From FEB-35 sp050263095 (GTDB lineage Bacteria; Desulfobacterota; Deferrimicrobia; Deferrimicrobiales; Deferrimicrobiaceae): a stretch of 64,000 nt of DNA. A program made the translations under genes and the position numbers. Below are positions 33,768 through 41,406 of the stretch, one piece after another. The notes beneath the pieces were generated by a model that did no database searches, had not been told where the DNA came from, and saw only the letters and a program-made list of their open reading frames with translations. The stretch is from positions 8,032-72,031 of the forward strand of contig JBLNEW010000019.1 of NCBI GenBank assembly GCA_050263095.1. The letters run 5' to 3'. Each line of letters opens with the position of its first letter. Within the stretch, counting starts at the first letter, position 1.

Positions 33768-35002
33768 GAGAAGCTGCGCGATGCCAGGAGGGGGCCCAGC
33801 CCCAGGTCCAGCCTGCCGCGGAGCAGCAAGCCCAGCTCGCCCGGCGGAAATTTTTTCAGGACCGCTGGCACAAGGCCCCTCATATCCTCGGGATCCCCGA
33901 CCATTTGAAGCCCGATCACCGCTTTCCCGTCCAGGGTCGCCCTCGCGAAGCTCCTTCCCACCGTGAAATCGGCATGGTCGCTCCCGTCGATGTCCCCGAT
34001 GCGCGCCGCGATCACGGGATCCAGCTTCACGATGTTTCCGATGAAGGAAGGCGGGCAGACGGCTTTTCCCCCGGCGATGTTTTTCGCCGCGACCTCCCCC
34101 TGCGTTCTTGCATTGACGACCAGCTGCCCGACCTCCTTCCTGCCTGTGATCGTCTCGAACCGGACGACGTCGCCCGCGGCGTAGATCCCCGCCTCCCCGG
34201 TTTCCATTGCCGGCGAGACGGGAATACCCTCGGAATCGCCCATGCCGCCGTCCAGGAATCCGGTGTTCGGCTCCACGCCGGTCGCGATTATCATCACGTC
34301 GCATGGGATCTTGGCGCCGTCCTTAAGGATTATCTCGCGCGCGGCGTCGCCGTCCGCGTGCACATCGGCTATGTGCGCCCCCGTGTGGAGCTTGAGATGG
34401 CGCCTGGAGTCGAGGACGGGATGAAGCCTGGCCGCGACGTCTTCCTGGAGCATGGTCGCAAGGATCCGGGGCCCGATTTCGATCACCGAAACCGAAACGC
34501 CGGCATCCTTGAGCGCCTCCGCCAGCAGCATACCGACCCTTCCGGCGCCGACGACCGCGATCCTTGCGGCGCCCTCTTCCAGGAATTTCCTAAGGGCAAG
34601 CGCATCCTCCATGCGCTTCAATGCGAAGACGTTCCGGCACCGCGCGAATATCCCTTTGAGGCTCCCCGGGATCCAGGCCTTCGCACCCGTGGCGATCAGA
34701 GCCTTGTCGAATCCTATCGTCTCGCCGCTTTCGAGCAGGGCTTTTCTTTTGTCCGGGAACAGTTTTTCGATCCTGGCGCCCGCCAGGAAGCGGACGCCTG
34801 GAAGCGCGTCGTCGCCCGGATCGAAGAGGCAAAGGTCGACCGGCTGCTTCCTGCCCGCGGCGAGCTCGGGCAGAAGGTGCGGGCAGTAGGCGGGGCGGTT
34901 TTCCGCCGAGACCATCGTGACGGAAATGCCCTTCTCGCGCGCCAGGGTCCTGGCGGCCTGGATGCCCGCATACCCGTTTCCGGCTATAAGGACGCGCTCC
35001 AT
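33758..35002 (-). CDS. CODH-linked FAD/NAD oxidoreductase (FNOR type)
   Basis: The 414-residue flavoprotein has two Rossmann motifs (VLIAGNGYAGIQAARTL at the N-terminus; IAVVGAGRVGMLLAEALK about residue 147) and the FAD closing motif GIYAAGDVVRF. This is the NADH oxidase / nitrite-reductase-like pyridine nucleotide-disulfide family. It lies 25 bp downstream of cooS and overlaps cooC. CODH-CooF-FNOR clusters are known from anaerobes, where the flavoprotein is thought to pass electrons from CO, via CooF, to NAD(P). No redox-active Cys pair like that of disulfide reductases is seen. Confidence 0.88.
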   Translation of the reverse strand: MERVLIAGNGYAGIQAARTLAREKGISVTMVSAENRPAYCPHLLPELAAGRKQPVDLCLFDPGDDALPGVRFLAGARIEKLFPDKRKALLESGETIGFDKALIATGAKAWIPGSLKGIFARCRNVFALKRMEDALALRKFLEEGAARIAVVGAGRVGMLLAEALKDAGVSVSVIEIGPRILATMLQEDVAARLHPVLDSRRHLKLHTGAHIADVHADGDAAREIILKDGAKIPCDVMIIATGVEPNTGFLDGGMGDSEGIPVSPAMETGEAGIYAAGDVVRFETITGRKEVGQLVVNARTQGEVAAKNIAGGKAVCPPSFIGNIVKLDPVIAARIGDIDGSDHADFTVGRSFARATLDGKAVIGLQMVGDPEDMRGLVPAVLKKFPPGELGLLLRGRLDLGLGPLLASRSFSWA

Positions 35003-35027
35003 CGGTTCTTTCCGGTTTTCCCGCGTT

Positions 35028-36959
35028 TCAGGCCTGAGCGAGGCCCAGCGCCCGGCGCTTCGCCCGCAGATGCGCGATTATCCCGGCGGCCGCCGCCGAG
35101 GGATCGGTCTCCACGAGGACCTTCCCGCCGTTCAATCCAGGCAGCTTCTCCGTCAGGAGCCCGATCGCGAACGGGCTGCCGAAAACCCTGGGCGGCGGCG
35201 CGACATGCACGAGAATGCCTGCCGCGAGGAAGAAGCTGCCGATGGATATGGCCTTTTCCGTGATGAACTCGGGGGCGGAGCCGGCCACCGGGAGCTGGCT
35301 GATATCGACGCCGATCTTGCCCGCCAGGGCGGCAAGCAGGTCGTAGATCCGAGAATTGTCAACGCACGAACCCATGTGCAGGACCGGCGGGAGCGGAGCG
35401 CCCAGCCCCGCCGCCCGTCCAAGCGCCGTGAGGACTTTCTTGAGCTTTTCGCCGGCGAATTTATCGGTCGCCTCGCCCGTCAGAAATCCGGCCTGGGCCA
35501 GGATGTGGTTTACGCATCCGGTGGTGACGATGAGGACGTTGTTGCGTAGCAGTTCCGCGGCCATCCTCTCCGTCATCGAGGATTGGCGCAGCTTCGGATT
35601 CGGGCAGCCGACGATGCCGACCGCGCCCAGGATGTCCCCCGAGGCGACGGCGTCGACGACCGGCGCCAGCGGATCGGCCGCGTCGGCGGCGGACAGCACG
35701 GAGACGAGCGCCTCGACGGAGATGCCCGTCAGCATCTTGGCGCTTGCATCGGGGATCTGGGTCTGCAGACCCGAGGTTTTTCTCTCCTTGAACGCCGCGA
35801 TTCCGTGGCGCAGAATCTCCTGCGCTCGTTCATCCGCCGATTCCGGCTCGAACCCGACGTGTATGGCGTCCGGGTTCCTGACGAACGGCACGGTGGTGAT
35901 GAACCTCGTCTTGTAGCATTTTGCGATCGTCGCCAGGCCCGGCCAGATGCATTGGATGTCCACGACCATCGCGTCTATCGCTCCGGTCGTAAGAAACAGC
36001 TCCGCCTGCGCTAGGTGGCCTGCGTAGGAGGCGCCCGACCGCGTGGCCAGCTCGTTGCCGATGCAGCAGATGCCGACCACGTTGATGCCGTCGGCGCCGG
36101 CCTTCTTCGCCTCCTCCTCCATCTTGTCCGCCCATTCCACGAGCTTGGAAGCGAGAATCGGGTTATGGCCGTGGCAGGCTATGTTGACGGCCCCGGCTTT
36201 TATGACCGCGTAGTTTGCGGAAACCACCTTCGGGGATGGGGTTCCGAAGAGGATGTCGGACAGGTCGGTGGCCAGCATCAGGCCGGCGAAGTTGTCCACC
36301 ATGCCCATCCTTAAAGTTGCGATCCACAGGTTCAGCGGGTCCGCGTCGTTGCCCATGGAGGTCCGGTGCATCGCGGTCTCGATCTCGTTGTGCGGATTCG
36401 AGACGAGGAGCCCGAGTTTTTCCCACTTGTCGTATTCCCTCTTGGAGGAGCGTCCCCGGATCCAGTTCATCGGCTTGCCGTCCTGCCTCCCGAAGTCCTC
36501 GAGCGCCTTGCGGGCGACCTCCCCGGCGATAGCCTGCGCGGTCCTGCCGTCGGTCGCTATCCCGAGCCGGCCCGCGACCGAGAGCAGCTTGGCCTCGTCC
36601 CTGACCGCGTATCCCGGCGCCTTCCCTTCCGAGACTTCCAGGAGGAGCAGGGCGAGCTCCCGCGCGTGCCCGGCGTGCGAGGAGGCGCCGCCGACGGCGG
36701 CCCGCAGGAAGTTCCTGGCCACGATCACGTCGGCGTCCGCGCCGCAAACGCCCAGTTTCGGACCGTTGTCGAAAGGATCGATGCGGCAGGGGCCCAGGTA
36801 GCACAGGACGCAGCAGGTGCCCAGCTCGCCGAATCCGCACTGCGGCATCATTTTCCTGAGGCGGTCGATCCCGAGCTGGACGTTGTCCCGCTCGGCCTTC
36901 CGGATGAGCTCCAGGTCGCCGGGATTGGTGAATTCGGTCCTTCTCGTCTTGTCACCCAC
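35028..36959 (-). CDS. cooS: Anaerobic Ni-Fe carbon monoxide dehydrogenase catalytic subunit
   Basis: The 643-residue CooS oxidises CO to CO2 (reversible). D- and B-cluster cysteines are Cys41, 49, 50, 53, 58 and 72, matching the Carboxydothermus pattern with a shift of two. The Ni-Fe C-cluster ligands are also complete: His263 (ACHGHNP), Cys299, Cys337 (VDIQCIW), Cys452 (VGCPNPKL), Cys482 (TTGCVNH) and Cys532 (MGSCVDNSR); catalytic-type His95 is present. The GTG at 36959 is chosen for AAGGAG seven bases upstream; it overlaps cooF by 8 bp and the longer frame is its shadow. No acetyl-CoA synthase gene is adjacent, so an energy or redox role is likelier than carbon fixation. Confidence 0.96.
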   Translation of the reverse strand: MGDKTRRTEFTNPGDLELIRKAERDNVQLGIDRLRKMMPQCGFGELGTCCVLCYLGPCRIDPFDNGPKLGVCGADADVIVARNFLRAAVGGASSHAGHARELALLLLEVSEGKAPGYAVRDEAKLLSVAGRLGIATDGRTAQAIAGEVARKALEDFGRQDGKPMNWIRGRSSKREYDKWEKLGLLVSNPHNEIETAMHRTSMGNDADPLNLWIATLRMGMVDNFAGLMLATDLSDILFGTPSPKVVSANYAVIKAGAVNIACHGHNPILASKLVEWADKMEEEAKKAGADGINVVGICCIGNELATRSGASYAGHLAQAELFLTTGAIDAMVVDIQCIWPGLATIAKCYKTRFITTVPFVRNPDAIHVGFEPESADERAQEILRHGIAAFKERKTSGLQTQIPDASAKMLTGISVEALVSVLSAADAADPLAPVVDAVASGDILGAVGIVGCPNPKLRQSSMTERMAAELLRNNVLIVTTGCVNHILAQAGFLTGEATDKFAGEKLKKVLTALGRAAGLGAPLPPVLHMGSCVDNSRIYDLLAALAGKIGVDISQLPVAGSAPEFITEKAISIGSFFLAAGILVHVAPPPRVFGSPFAIGLLTEKLPGLNGGKVLVETDPSAAAAGIIAHLRAKRRALGLAQA

Positions 36960-37536
36960 GGGCCATCTCCTTCCGCATCGCAAGGATGATTTCGAGCGAA
37001 GACATCTTGCGCGGGGCGGCTGCGCCCGCACCGGCCAGGGCGGCGGTTTCCCGCGCGGCCGTTTCCGAGATCTTGGTCGAGGCGATTTCATCGAAGTCCG
37101 CGAACGTGAGCGCCTGGGTGGGGCACCCCGAGGCGCAGGCGGGGGCAAGCCCCTCGCGAAGTAGGTCCCGGCAGCCGTCGCATTTGTACGCCTTTTTCCG
37201 GTCGAACGAGAGGCGGACCGCGCCGTACGGGCAGACGAGCAGGCATGTGAAGCACCCGATGCACTTTTCATCCCTGACCTGGACGGTGCCGGTGCGGGCG
37301 TCCTCCTCGATGGCCCCCACGGGGCAGGCGAGGAGGCAGGGGGCGTTTTCGCAATGGACGCAGCGGACCGGGACGTTTAGGCCCGGCGCCCATGAGACGC
37401 GGACGCGGGTAAGGGTCGGAGGGGACTCGAATATGGCGGAATGGAGGCTGCCGGAGCGGGAGTGGGCGATGGAGCACTGGACTTCGCATGTCCGGCAGGC
37501 GGTGCATTTCAGCGGATCGAGGGCGACTTTTTTCAT
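36952..37536 (-). CDS. cooF: CooF-type iron-sulfur electron-transfer protein
   Basis: The 194-residue ferredoxin-like protein carries four cysteine groups fitting four [4Fe-4S] clusters: CTACRTCEVQC, CVHCENAPCLLACP, CIGCFTCLLVCP and CDGC...CASGCP. It matches the DMSO-reductase-chain-B/CooF family that takes electrons from CooS and passes them on. A C-terminal Ala-rich tail of about 45 residues follows the last cluster. It is the first gene of the leftward cooF-cooS-FNOR-cooC operon; no CooA or RcoM regulator gene is visible nearby. Confidence 0.93.
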   Translation of the reverse strand: MKKVALDPLKCTACRTCEVQCSIAHSRSGSLHSAIFESPPTLTRVRVSWAPGLNVPVRCVHCENAPCLLACPVGAIEEDARTGTVQVRDEKCIGCFTCLLVCPYGAVRLSFDRKKAYKCDGCRDLLREGLAPACASGCPTQALTFADFDEIASTKISETAARETAALAGAGAAAPRKMSSLEIILAMRKEMARG

Positions 37537-37655
37537 CCGGTTCTTCCCCCTTAATCGCCGGAATGGGTGGGGCGGGGCGCGAGGATGCTTAAATCGTCGC
37601 AGGACGGCGGGCGGCTGTCAAACGGATTGAAGGCGGGAGGCTTCCGGAAGCGCGC

Positions 37656-37979
37656 TCAGCGTGCGGGGAGCGCCCCCATTCGAGGATCGGAGGTTATGTA
37701 GATCAGTAACACCACGAGATTGAGCGAAAAGACCGCGGAGCCCGAAACCATGAGCAGCCCGCCGAGGGGATGCGATTCCCCGATCTTGAGCAGTACGGCC
37801 CCGGCGGCGGCGAGTCCCATCATCGGAAGGATCCACTGGTTGAGATATCTGCCGAGATCGGTTACCTGGGAGATCACGGCGCTGGAAATCCTTCCCTCGA
37901 GGACGTCCAGGAGCTGCACGACGACCCCCTCCACGAGAATGATCCCCGACAGGATTGCCAGCAGCATGTAGAATCTCAC
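37656..37979 (-). CDS. Small membrane protein with three predicted spans
   Basis: The 107-residue product starts at a GTG with GGAGGC five bases upstream; the longer ATG form from 38030 would read through the operator motif. It has hydrophobic stretches MLLAILSGIILVEGVVVQLL, QWILPMMGLAAAGAVLLKIG and LLMVSGSAVFSLNLVVLLIYI, with a short polar C-tail. No family is recognised. It is not clearly part of the coo operon (119 bp upstream of cooF). The 19-nt GTATAC motif lies 22 bp upstream and recurs before another small membrane gene at 57328. Confidence 0.6.
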   Translation of the reverse strand: MRFYMLLAILSGIILVEGVVVQLLDVLEGRISSAVISQVTDLGRYLNQWILPMMGLAAAGAVLLKIGESHPLGGLLMVSGSAVFSLNLVVLLIYITSDPRMGALPAR

Positions 37980-38000
37980 GGTCCGCCTCCGGCGGTTTTG

Positions 38001-38019
38001 TGTATACAGTATACAATAA
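38001..38019. promoter_or_regulatory. Repeated GTATAC operator motif, copy 1
   Basis: TGTATACAGTATACAATAA contains two GTATAC half-palindromes one base apart. The same 19 bases occur at 57556-57574. Both copies lie in divergent regions beside a small leftward membrane-protein gene. The motif also overlays plausible -10 hexamers (TACAAT rightward, TATACT leftward), so binding there could block transcription both ways. Confidence 0.6.
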
Positions 38020-38047
38020 CCAACCGCCACGTCGATACACTATCCTT

Positions 38048-38131
38048 AACGGCAAACGGGGGGAAAAAATTCAATCGGCCCGCAAGGCGGGACGGATTTA
38101 CATTATATTGCCCAAAACCCGGTTTGCCGTT
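38048..38131 (+). ncRNA. Candidate structured leader RNA
   Basis: AACGGCAAAC (38048-38057) pairs perfectly with GTTTGCCGTT (38122-38131), extendable by three G-C pairs across a one-base bulge. The 64-base interior contains a second hairpin, CCCGC/GCGGG with a 3-base loop (38079-38091). On the plus strand it would lie in the leader of the GH15 gene. It does not match a riboswitch class I can name with confidence. Confidence 0.35.
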
Positions 38132-38298
38132 GTCCGCATCGGCCGATTCCCCTCCGGCCCGTTTTGACTTTAGAGTGCGCCGGGCCCCGGATCGTTCCCA
38201 TCCGCGAGACGAATTTCATCCCGATCAGGGCGAAAACCGCCGAAAAATGCGGGCGCCTGCATCTTACTGTGGGGGATGACGGGAAAGGAGGCTTGCCG

Positions 38299-40380
38299 AT
38301 GCCCAGGGACCTCCCGTTGGGGAACGGTTCCCTGCTCGTGAATTTCGATTCCGCGTACCGGGTGAGGGACGTCTATTTCCCCCACGTCGGCATGGAGAAC
38401 CACGCGCAGGGACACGCCTTCAGGTTCGGCGTATGGGTGGACGGCATGTTCCGCTGGATCGAGGATCCCGGGTGGGTGCGGGACCTTCGCTACCGCACCG
38501 ACACGCTGGTTACCTCGGTGAGCCTCCATCATCCGGAGCTGGAGCTGGGGATCGAATGCGGGGACGCCGTCGACATGGCTGTGAACCTGTTCGTACGGCG
38601 CTTCGATATCCACGAGCTCTCGGGACGGGAGCGCGAAGTCAGGCTCTTCTTCCACCACGACTTCCGCATCCTGGAGAATCCGGTCGGGGACACCGCTTAT
38701 TATGAGCCGCAGCGGCGCTGTCTCATCCACTACAAGGGGAAGCGATGGTTCCTGATCAACGGGGCGAAATGGAACGGCTCGCCGCCGGGGTTCGTCGAGG
38801 ACGACGGGGCCGATGGAACGGGGCCCGCGGGAATGACGGTGGGGATCGACCAGTGGGCGACCGGCGTCAAGGAGTTCATGGGAAAGGAGGGGACCTGGAA
38901 GGACGCCGAGGACGGACTGCTCCAGGGGAATCCGATCGCGCAGGGATCGGTTGACTCCACTATCGGGCTCTCGGCGAAAACGTCCCCGGGCTTTCCGGCC
39001 GTCATCCATTACTGGATGGCCGCGGGCGAGTCGTTCGACGAGGTGACGGAAATCAACCGGAGCGTCCGGAAGCGGGGCCCGGACGACTTCCTCGGCCGGA
39101 CGCGCGCCTACTGGGAGCTGTGGGTGGACAAGTCCGATTGGGACTTCGGGGGGATTCCGGAGGGGATCGTCGGCTGTTTCAAGCGCAGCCTCCTGATACT
39201 GCGCACCCAGATCGACGGCGCCGGCGGGATCACCGCCGCGAACGACCACGACATCATACAGTTCGCCCGGGACACGTACAGCTACGTGTGGCCGCGCGAC
39301 GGGGCGCTAACCGCCTTCGCCCTGGACCTTTCGGACCACTTCCAGGCCTCTCAGGCGTTTTTCGATTTCTGCCACCGGGTCATCACGAAGGAGGGGTACT
39401 TCCTGCACAAGTACAACCCGGACGGTTCCCTGGCCAGCTCCTGGCATCCCTGGCAGGGGAAGGAAGGAAAGCAGCTCCCGATCCAGGAGGACGAAACGGG
39501 GCTGGTCCTTTGGGCGCTCTGGAAGCACATGGACCGGTTCGGGGACGTCGAATGGATAAAGGACAAGTACCGCGGGCTGGTCGCTCGCTCGGCTGACTGG
39601 ATGGTTTCCTACACGAACAAGGCGACCGGCCTGCCGCTTCCCAGCTACGACCTGTGGGAAGAGCGGTACGGCGTGCACGCCTTCACCGTCGCGGCGGTCT
39701 GGGCGGGACTGATCGCCGCCTCGCGCTTCGCGTACCGTTTCAACGAGGGGCACCTTGCGCAGAAATGGAAAGGCGCCGCCGACGCGATCAGGGCGGCGGC
39801 CGACCGGTTCCTCTACCGGCCGGAGCTGGGGCGGTTCGTCCGCACGGTGTACGTGAGCGCGGAAGGGGATGTGGACGCCGACCAGACCCTGGACGCGAGC
39901 CTCTACGGGCTTTGGTATTTCGGAATGTATCCTCCCGACGATCCCAGGATCGTCCGGACGATGGAGGCGGTGCGGGAACGGCTCTGGGTAAAGACCGACG
40001 TCGGGGGGATGTCGCGGTACGAAAACGATATCTATCACCAGGCGTCCGGGGACATCGAGCGCGTGCCCGGGAACCCATGGTTCGTCTGCACTCTATGGAT
40101 GGCCCAGTGGCACGTCGCGCTGGCGAAAAACCGGGCGGACCTGGAACCCGCCCTGGACATCTTGAAATGGGCGGCCGCGCGCGCCCTGCCAAGCGGCGTG
40201 CTCGCGGAGCAGGTCCATCCGTACACCAACGCGCCGCTGTCGGTCTCGCCGCTTACGTGGAGCCACGCCGCGTTCGTGACGGCATTTCTGGAGTACGCGG
40301 ACCGGCAGGCGGGCCTTTCGGCATGTCCCGCGTGCGGAGAACGCCGCCGCTTGAAGCACGCGAACCGTGAAGGGAAATGA
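38299..40380 (+). CDS. GH15-family glucan hydrolase (glucoamylase/glucodextranase type)
   Basis: The 693-residue enzyme has an N-terminal beta-sandwich domain (about 1-270) and an (alpha/alpha)6 catalytic barrel. Catalytic acids are likely Glu in PIQEDETGLVLWAL (about 397) and in GVLAEQVHPYTNAPLSVSPLTWSHA (near the end), with DTYSYVWPRDGALTA forming the substrate pocket. Start 38299 has AAGGAGG eight bases upstream; a longer frame from 38164 does not. No signal peptide is present, so it acts on intracellular glucans such as glycogen or on trehalose-like sugars. The C-terminus has a CPACGERRR tail, a small Cys pair of unknown use. Confidence 0.9.
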   Translation: MPRDLPLGNGSLLVNFDSAYRVRDVYFPHVGMENHAQGHAFRFGVWVDGMFRWIEDPGWVRDLRYRTDTLVTSVSLHHPELELGIECGDAVDMAVNLFVRRFDIHELSGREREVRLFFHHDFRILENPVGDTAYYEPQRRCLIHYKGKRWFLINGAKWNGSPPGFVEDDGADGTGPAGMTVGIDQWATGVKEFMGKEGTWKDAEDGLLQGNPIAQGSVDSTIGLSAKTSPGFPAVIHYWMAAGESFDEVTEINRSVRKRGPDDFLGRTRAYWELWVDKSDWDFGGIPEGIVGCFKRSLLILRTQIDGAGGITAANDHDIIQFARDTYSYVWPRDGALTAFALDLSDHFQASQAFFDFCHRVITKEGYFLHKYNPDGSLASSWHPWQGKEGKQLPIQEDETGLVLWALWKHMDRFGDVEWIKDKYRGLVARSADWMVSYTNKATGLPLPSYDLWEERYGVHAFTVAAVWAGLIAASRFAYRFNEGHLAQKWKGAADAIRAAADRFLYRPELGRFVRTVYVSAEGDVDADQTLDASLYGLWYFGMYPPDDPRIVRTMEAVRERLWVKTDVGGMSRYENDIYHQASGDIERVPGNPWFVCTLWMAQWHVALAKNRADLEPALDILKWAAARALPSGVLAEQVHPYTNAPLSVSPLTWSHAAFVTAFLEYADRQAGLSACPACGERRRLKHANREGK

Positions 40381-40431
40381 CGCGCCCGGGCATTCGGACG
40401 CGCTCGCCATTCGTGCGGGATTGACTGTAAA

Positions 40432-40971
40432 ATGGTGCAAAAAAATCCGTGGGAGGAACATCCGTTGATCCTTCCGTATCGGGGCGTGGTTCCCGCATGC
40501 CACCCCACAGTGTTCGTGGCCGAGGGCGCCAAGGTCATCGGCGGCGTGGAAATAGGCGAGGATTCAAGCGTCTGGTTCAACAGCGTCATCAGGGGGGACA
40601 TAAACCGGATCCGGATCGGCAGCAGGACCAACGTCCAGGACAACTGCACGCTGCACGTGACGGTCACCAACGCCGTGGTCGTCGGCGACTCGGTGACGTT
40701 CGGCCACGGGGTCGTCGCCCACGGCTGCACCATAGAGGACCTTTGCCTGATCGGGATCGGCTCGGTGGTGCTCGACGGGGCGGTGATCGGCAGGGGGAGC
40801 GTCATAGGGGCCGGAGCGGTCGTCCCACCGGGCATGGCGGTCCCTCCGCATGCCCTGGTGCTCGGCGTGCCCGGGAAGGTGGTGAAGATCCTTGCCCCCG
40901 GGTCGGCCGACGCCAACAGGATCACGGCGGATCACTACGTCGAGTACGCGCGCACTTACAGGAAAGGATGA
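40432..40971 (+). CDS. Gamma-class carbonic anhydrase-like hexapeptide protein
   Basis: The 179-residue left-handed beta-helix protein has repeated hexapeptides (VFVAEGAKVIGGVEIGEDSSVWF...) and the zinc ligands of gamma carbonic anhydrases in CTLHVT, TFGHGVVAHGC. It probably hydrates CO2 or acts as a YrdA-like protein. The ATG at 40432 is used; a TTG at 40465 with GGGAGGA seven bases upstream would also give a complete domain and may be the true start. It lies between the GH15 gene and a thioesterase on the same strand; a link to the CO dehydrogenase operon nearby is only suggestive. Confidence 0.9.
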   Translation: MVQKNPWEEHPLILPYRGVVPACHPTVFVAEGAKVIGGVEIGEDSSVWFNSVIRGDINRIRIGSRTNVQDNCTLHVTVTNAVVVGDSVTFGHGVVAHGCTIEDLCLIGIGSVVLDGAVIGRGSVIGAGAVVPPGMAVPPHALVLGVPGKVVKILAPGSADANRITADHYVEYARTYRKG

Positions 40972-40980
40972 GGAGGAAAG

Positions 40981-41406
40981 ATGGGGCGGATCGAGGAGAT
41001 CTGGAACGGGGACCGGCTTATCCAGGATTTCGGCATGAAGCTTCTAGAGGCCAGGGAAGGATACGCGCGGGTGTCGGTGAAGGTGGAGGACCGGTTCCTG
41101 AACGCTCACAATATCGGCCACGGCGTCCTGCTTTTCGCCGCGGCCGACGCCGCCTTCGCGCTGTCGGTGAACTCGACGGTCGACGCGGTCGGCGTCCAGT
41201 GGAGCCTGAACGTCATCCGGGCGGCGAAGCCGGGCGAGGAGGTCGTCGGGGAATCCCGGGTGTTCCACCGCGGGCGGCAGTCGATGGTCTGCGAGCTCAC
41301 GGTCACCGCGGGGGACGGACGCGTGCTCGCCCGGGGGCAGTCGACGGCCCTCCCGGTATCGCGCGAAGCCTACAAGGAGAAAGCCCCGGCGAAGAAGGCT
41401 ACGTAA
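40981..41406 (+). CDS. PaaI-like hotdog thioesterase
   Basis: The 141-residue single hotdog domain has the helix NIGHGVLLFAAADAAFAL containing the catalytic-site pattern of PaaI/4HBT acyl-CoA thioesterases, a beta-sheet with VGVQWSLNVIRAAKPGEEV and a final RVLARGQSTALPV strand. It presumably hydrolyses phenylacetyl-type or medium-chain acyl-CoA esters in the cytoplasm. It starts 9 bp after the carbonic anhydrase gene with GAGGAAAG before the ATG. Its 3' end overlaps the convergent RND pump gene by 8 bp. Confidence 0.85.
   Translation: MGRIEEIWNGDRLIQDFGMKLLEAREGYARVSVKVEDRFLNAHNIGHGVLLFAAADAAFALSVNSTVDAVGVQWSLNVIRAAKPGEEVVGESRVFHRGRQSMVCELTVTAGDGRVLARGQSTALPVSREAYKEKAPAKKAT

Larger units (their letters stand above)
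37980..38298. other. 319-bp divergent region with an operator motif and a possible structured RNA
   Basis: No gene is called; an in-frame ATG at 38164 upstream of the glucoamylase start has no ribosome site. From left: the leftward gene's ribosome site, the GTATAC motif, a long-range inverted repeat (38048-38131), then the glucoamylase ribosome site AAAGGAGG. Confidence 0.6.

Noticed and set aside
33768..34304. N-terminal extension of CooC
   Set aside because: The extension is out-of-frame sequence of the FAD oxidoreductase; the ATG at 33767 starts directly at the P-loop domain as in the family.
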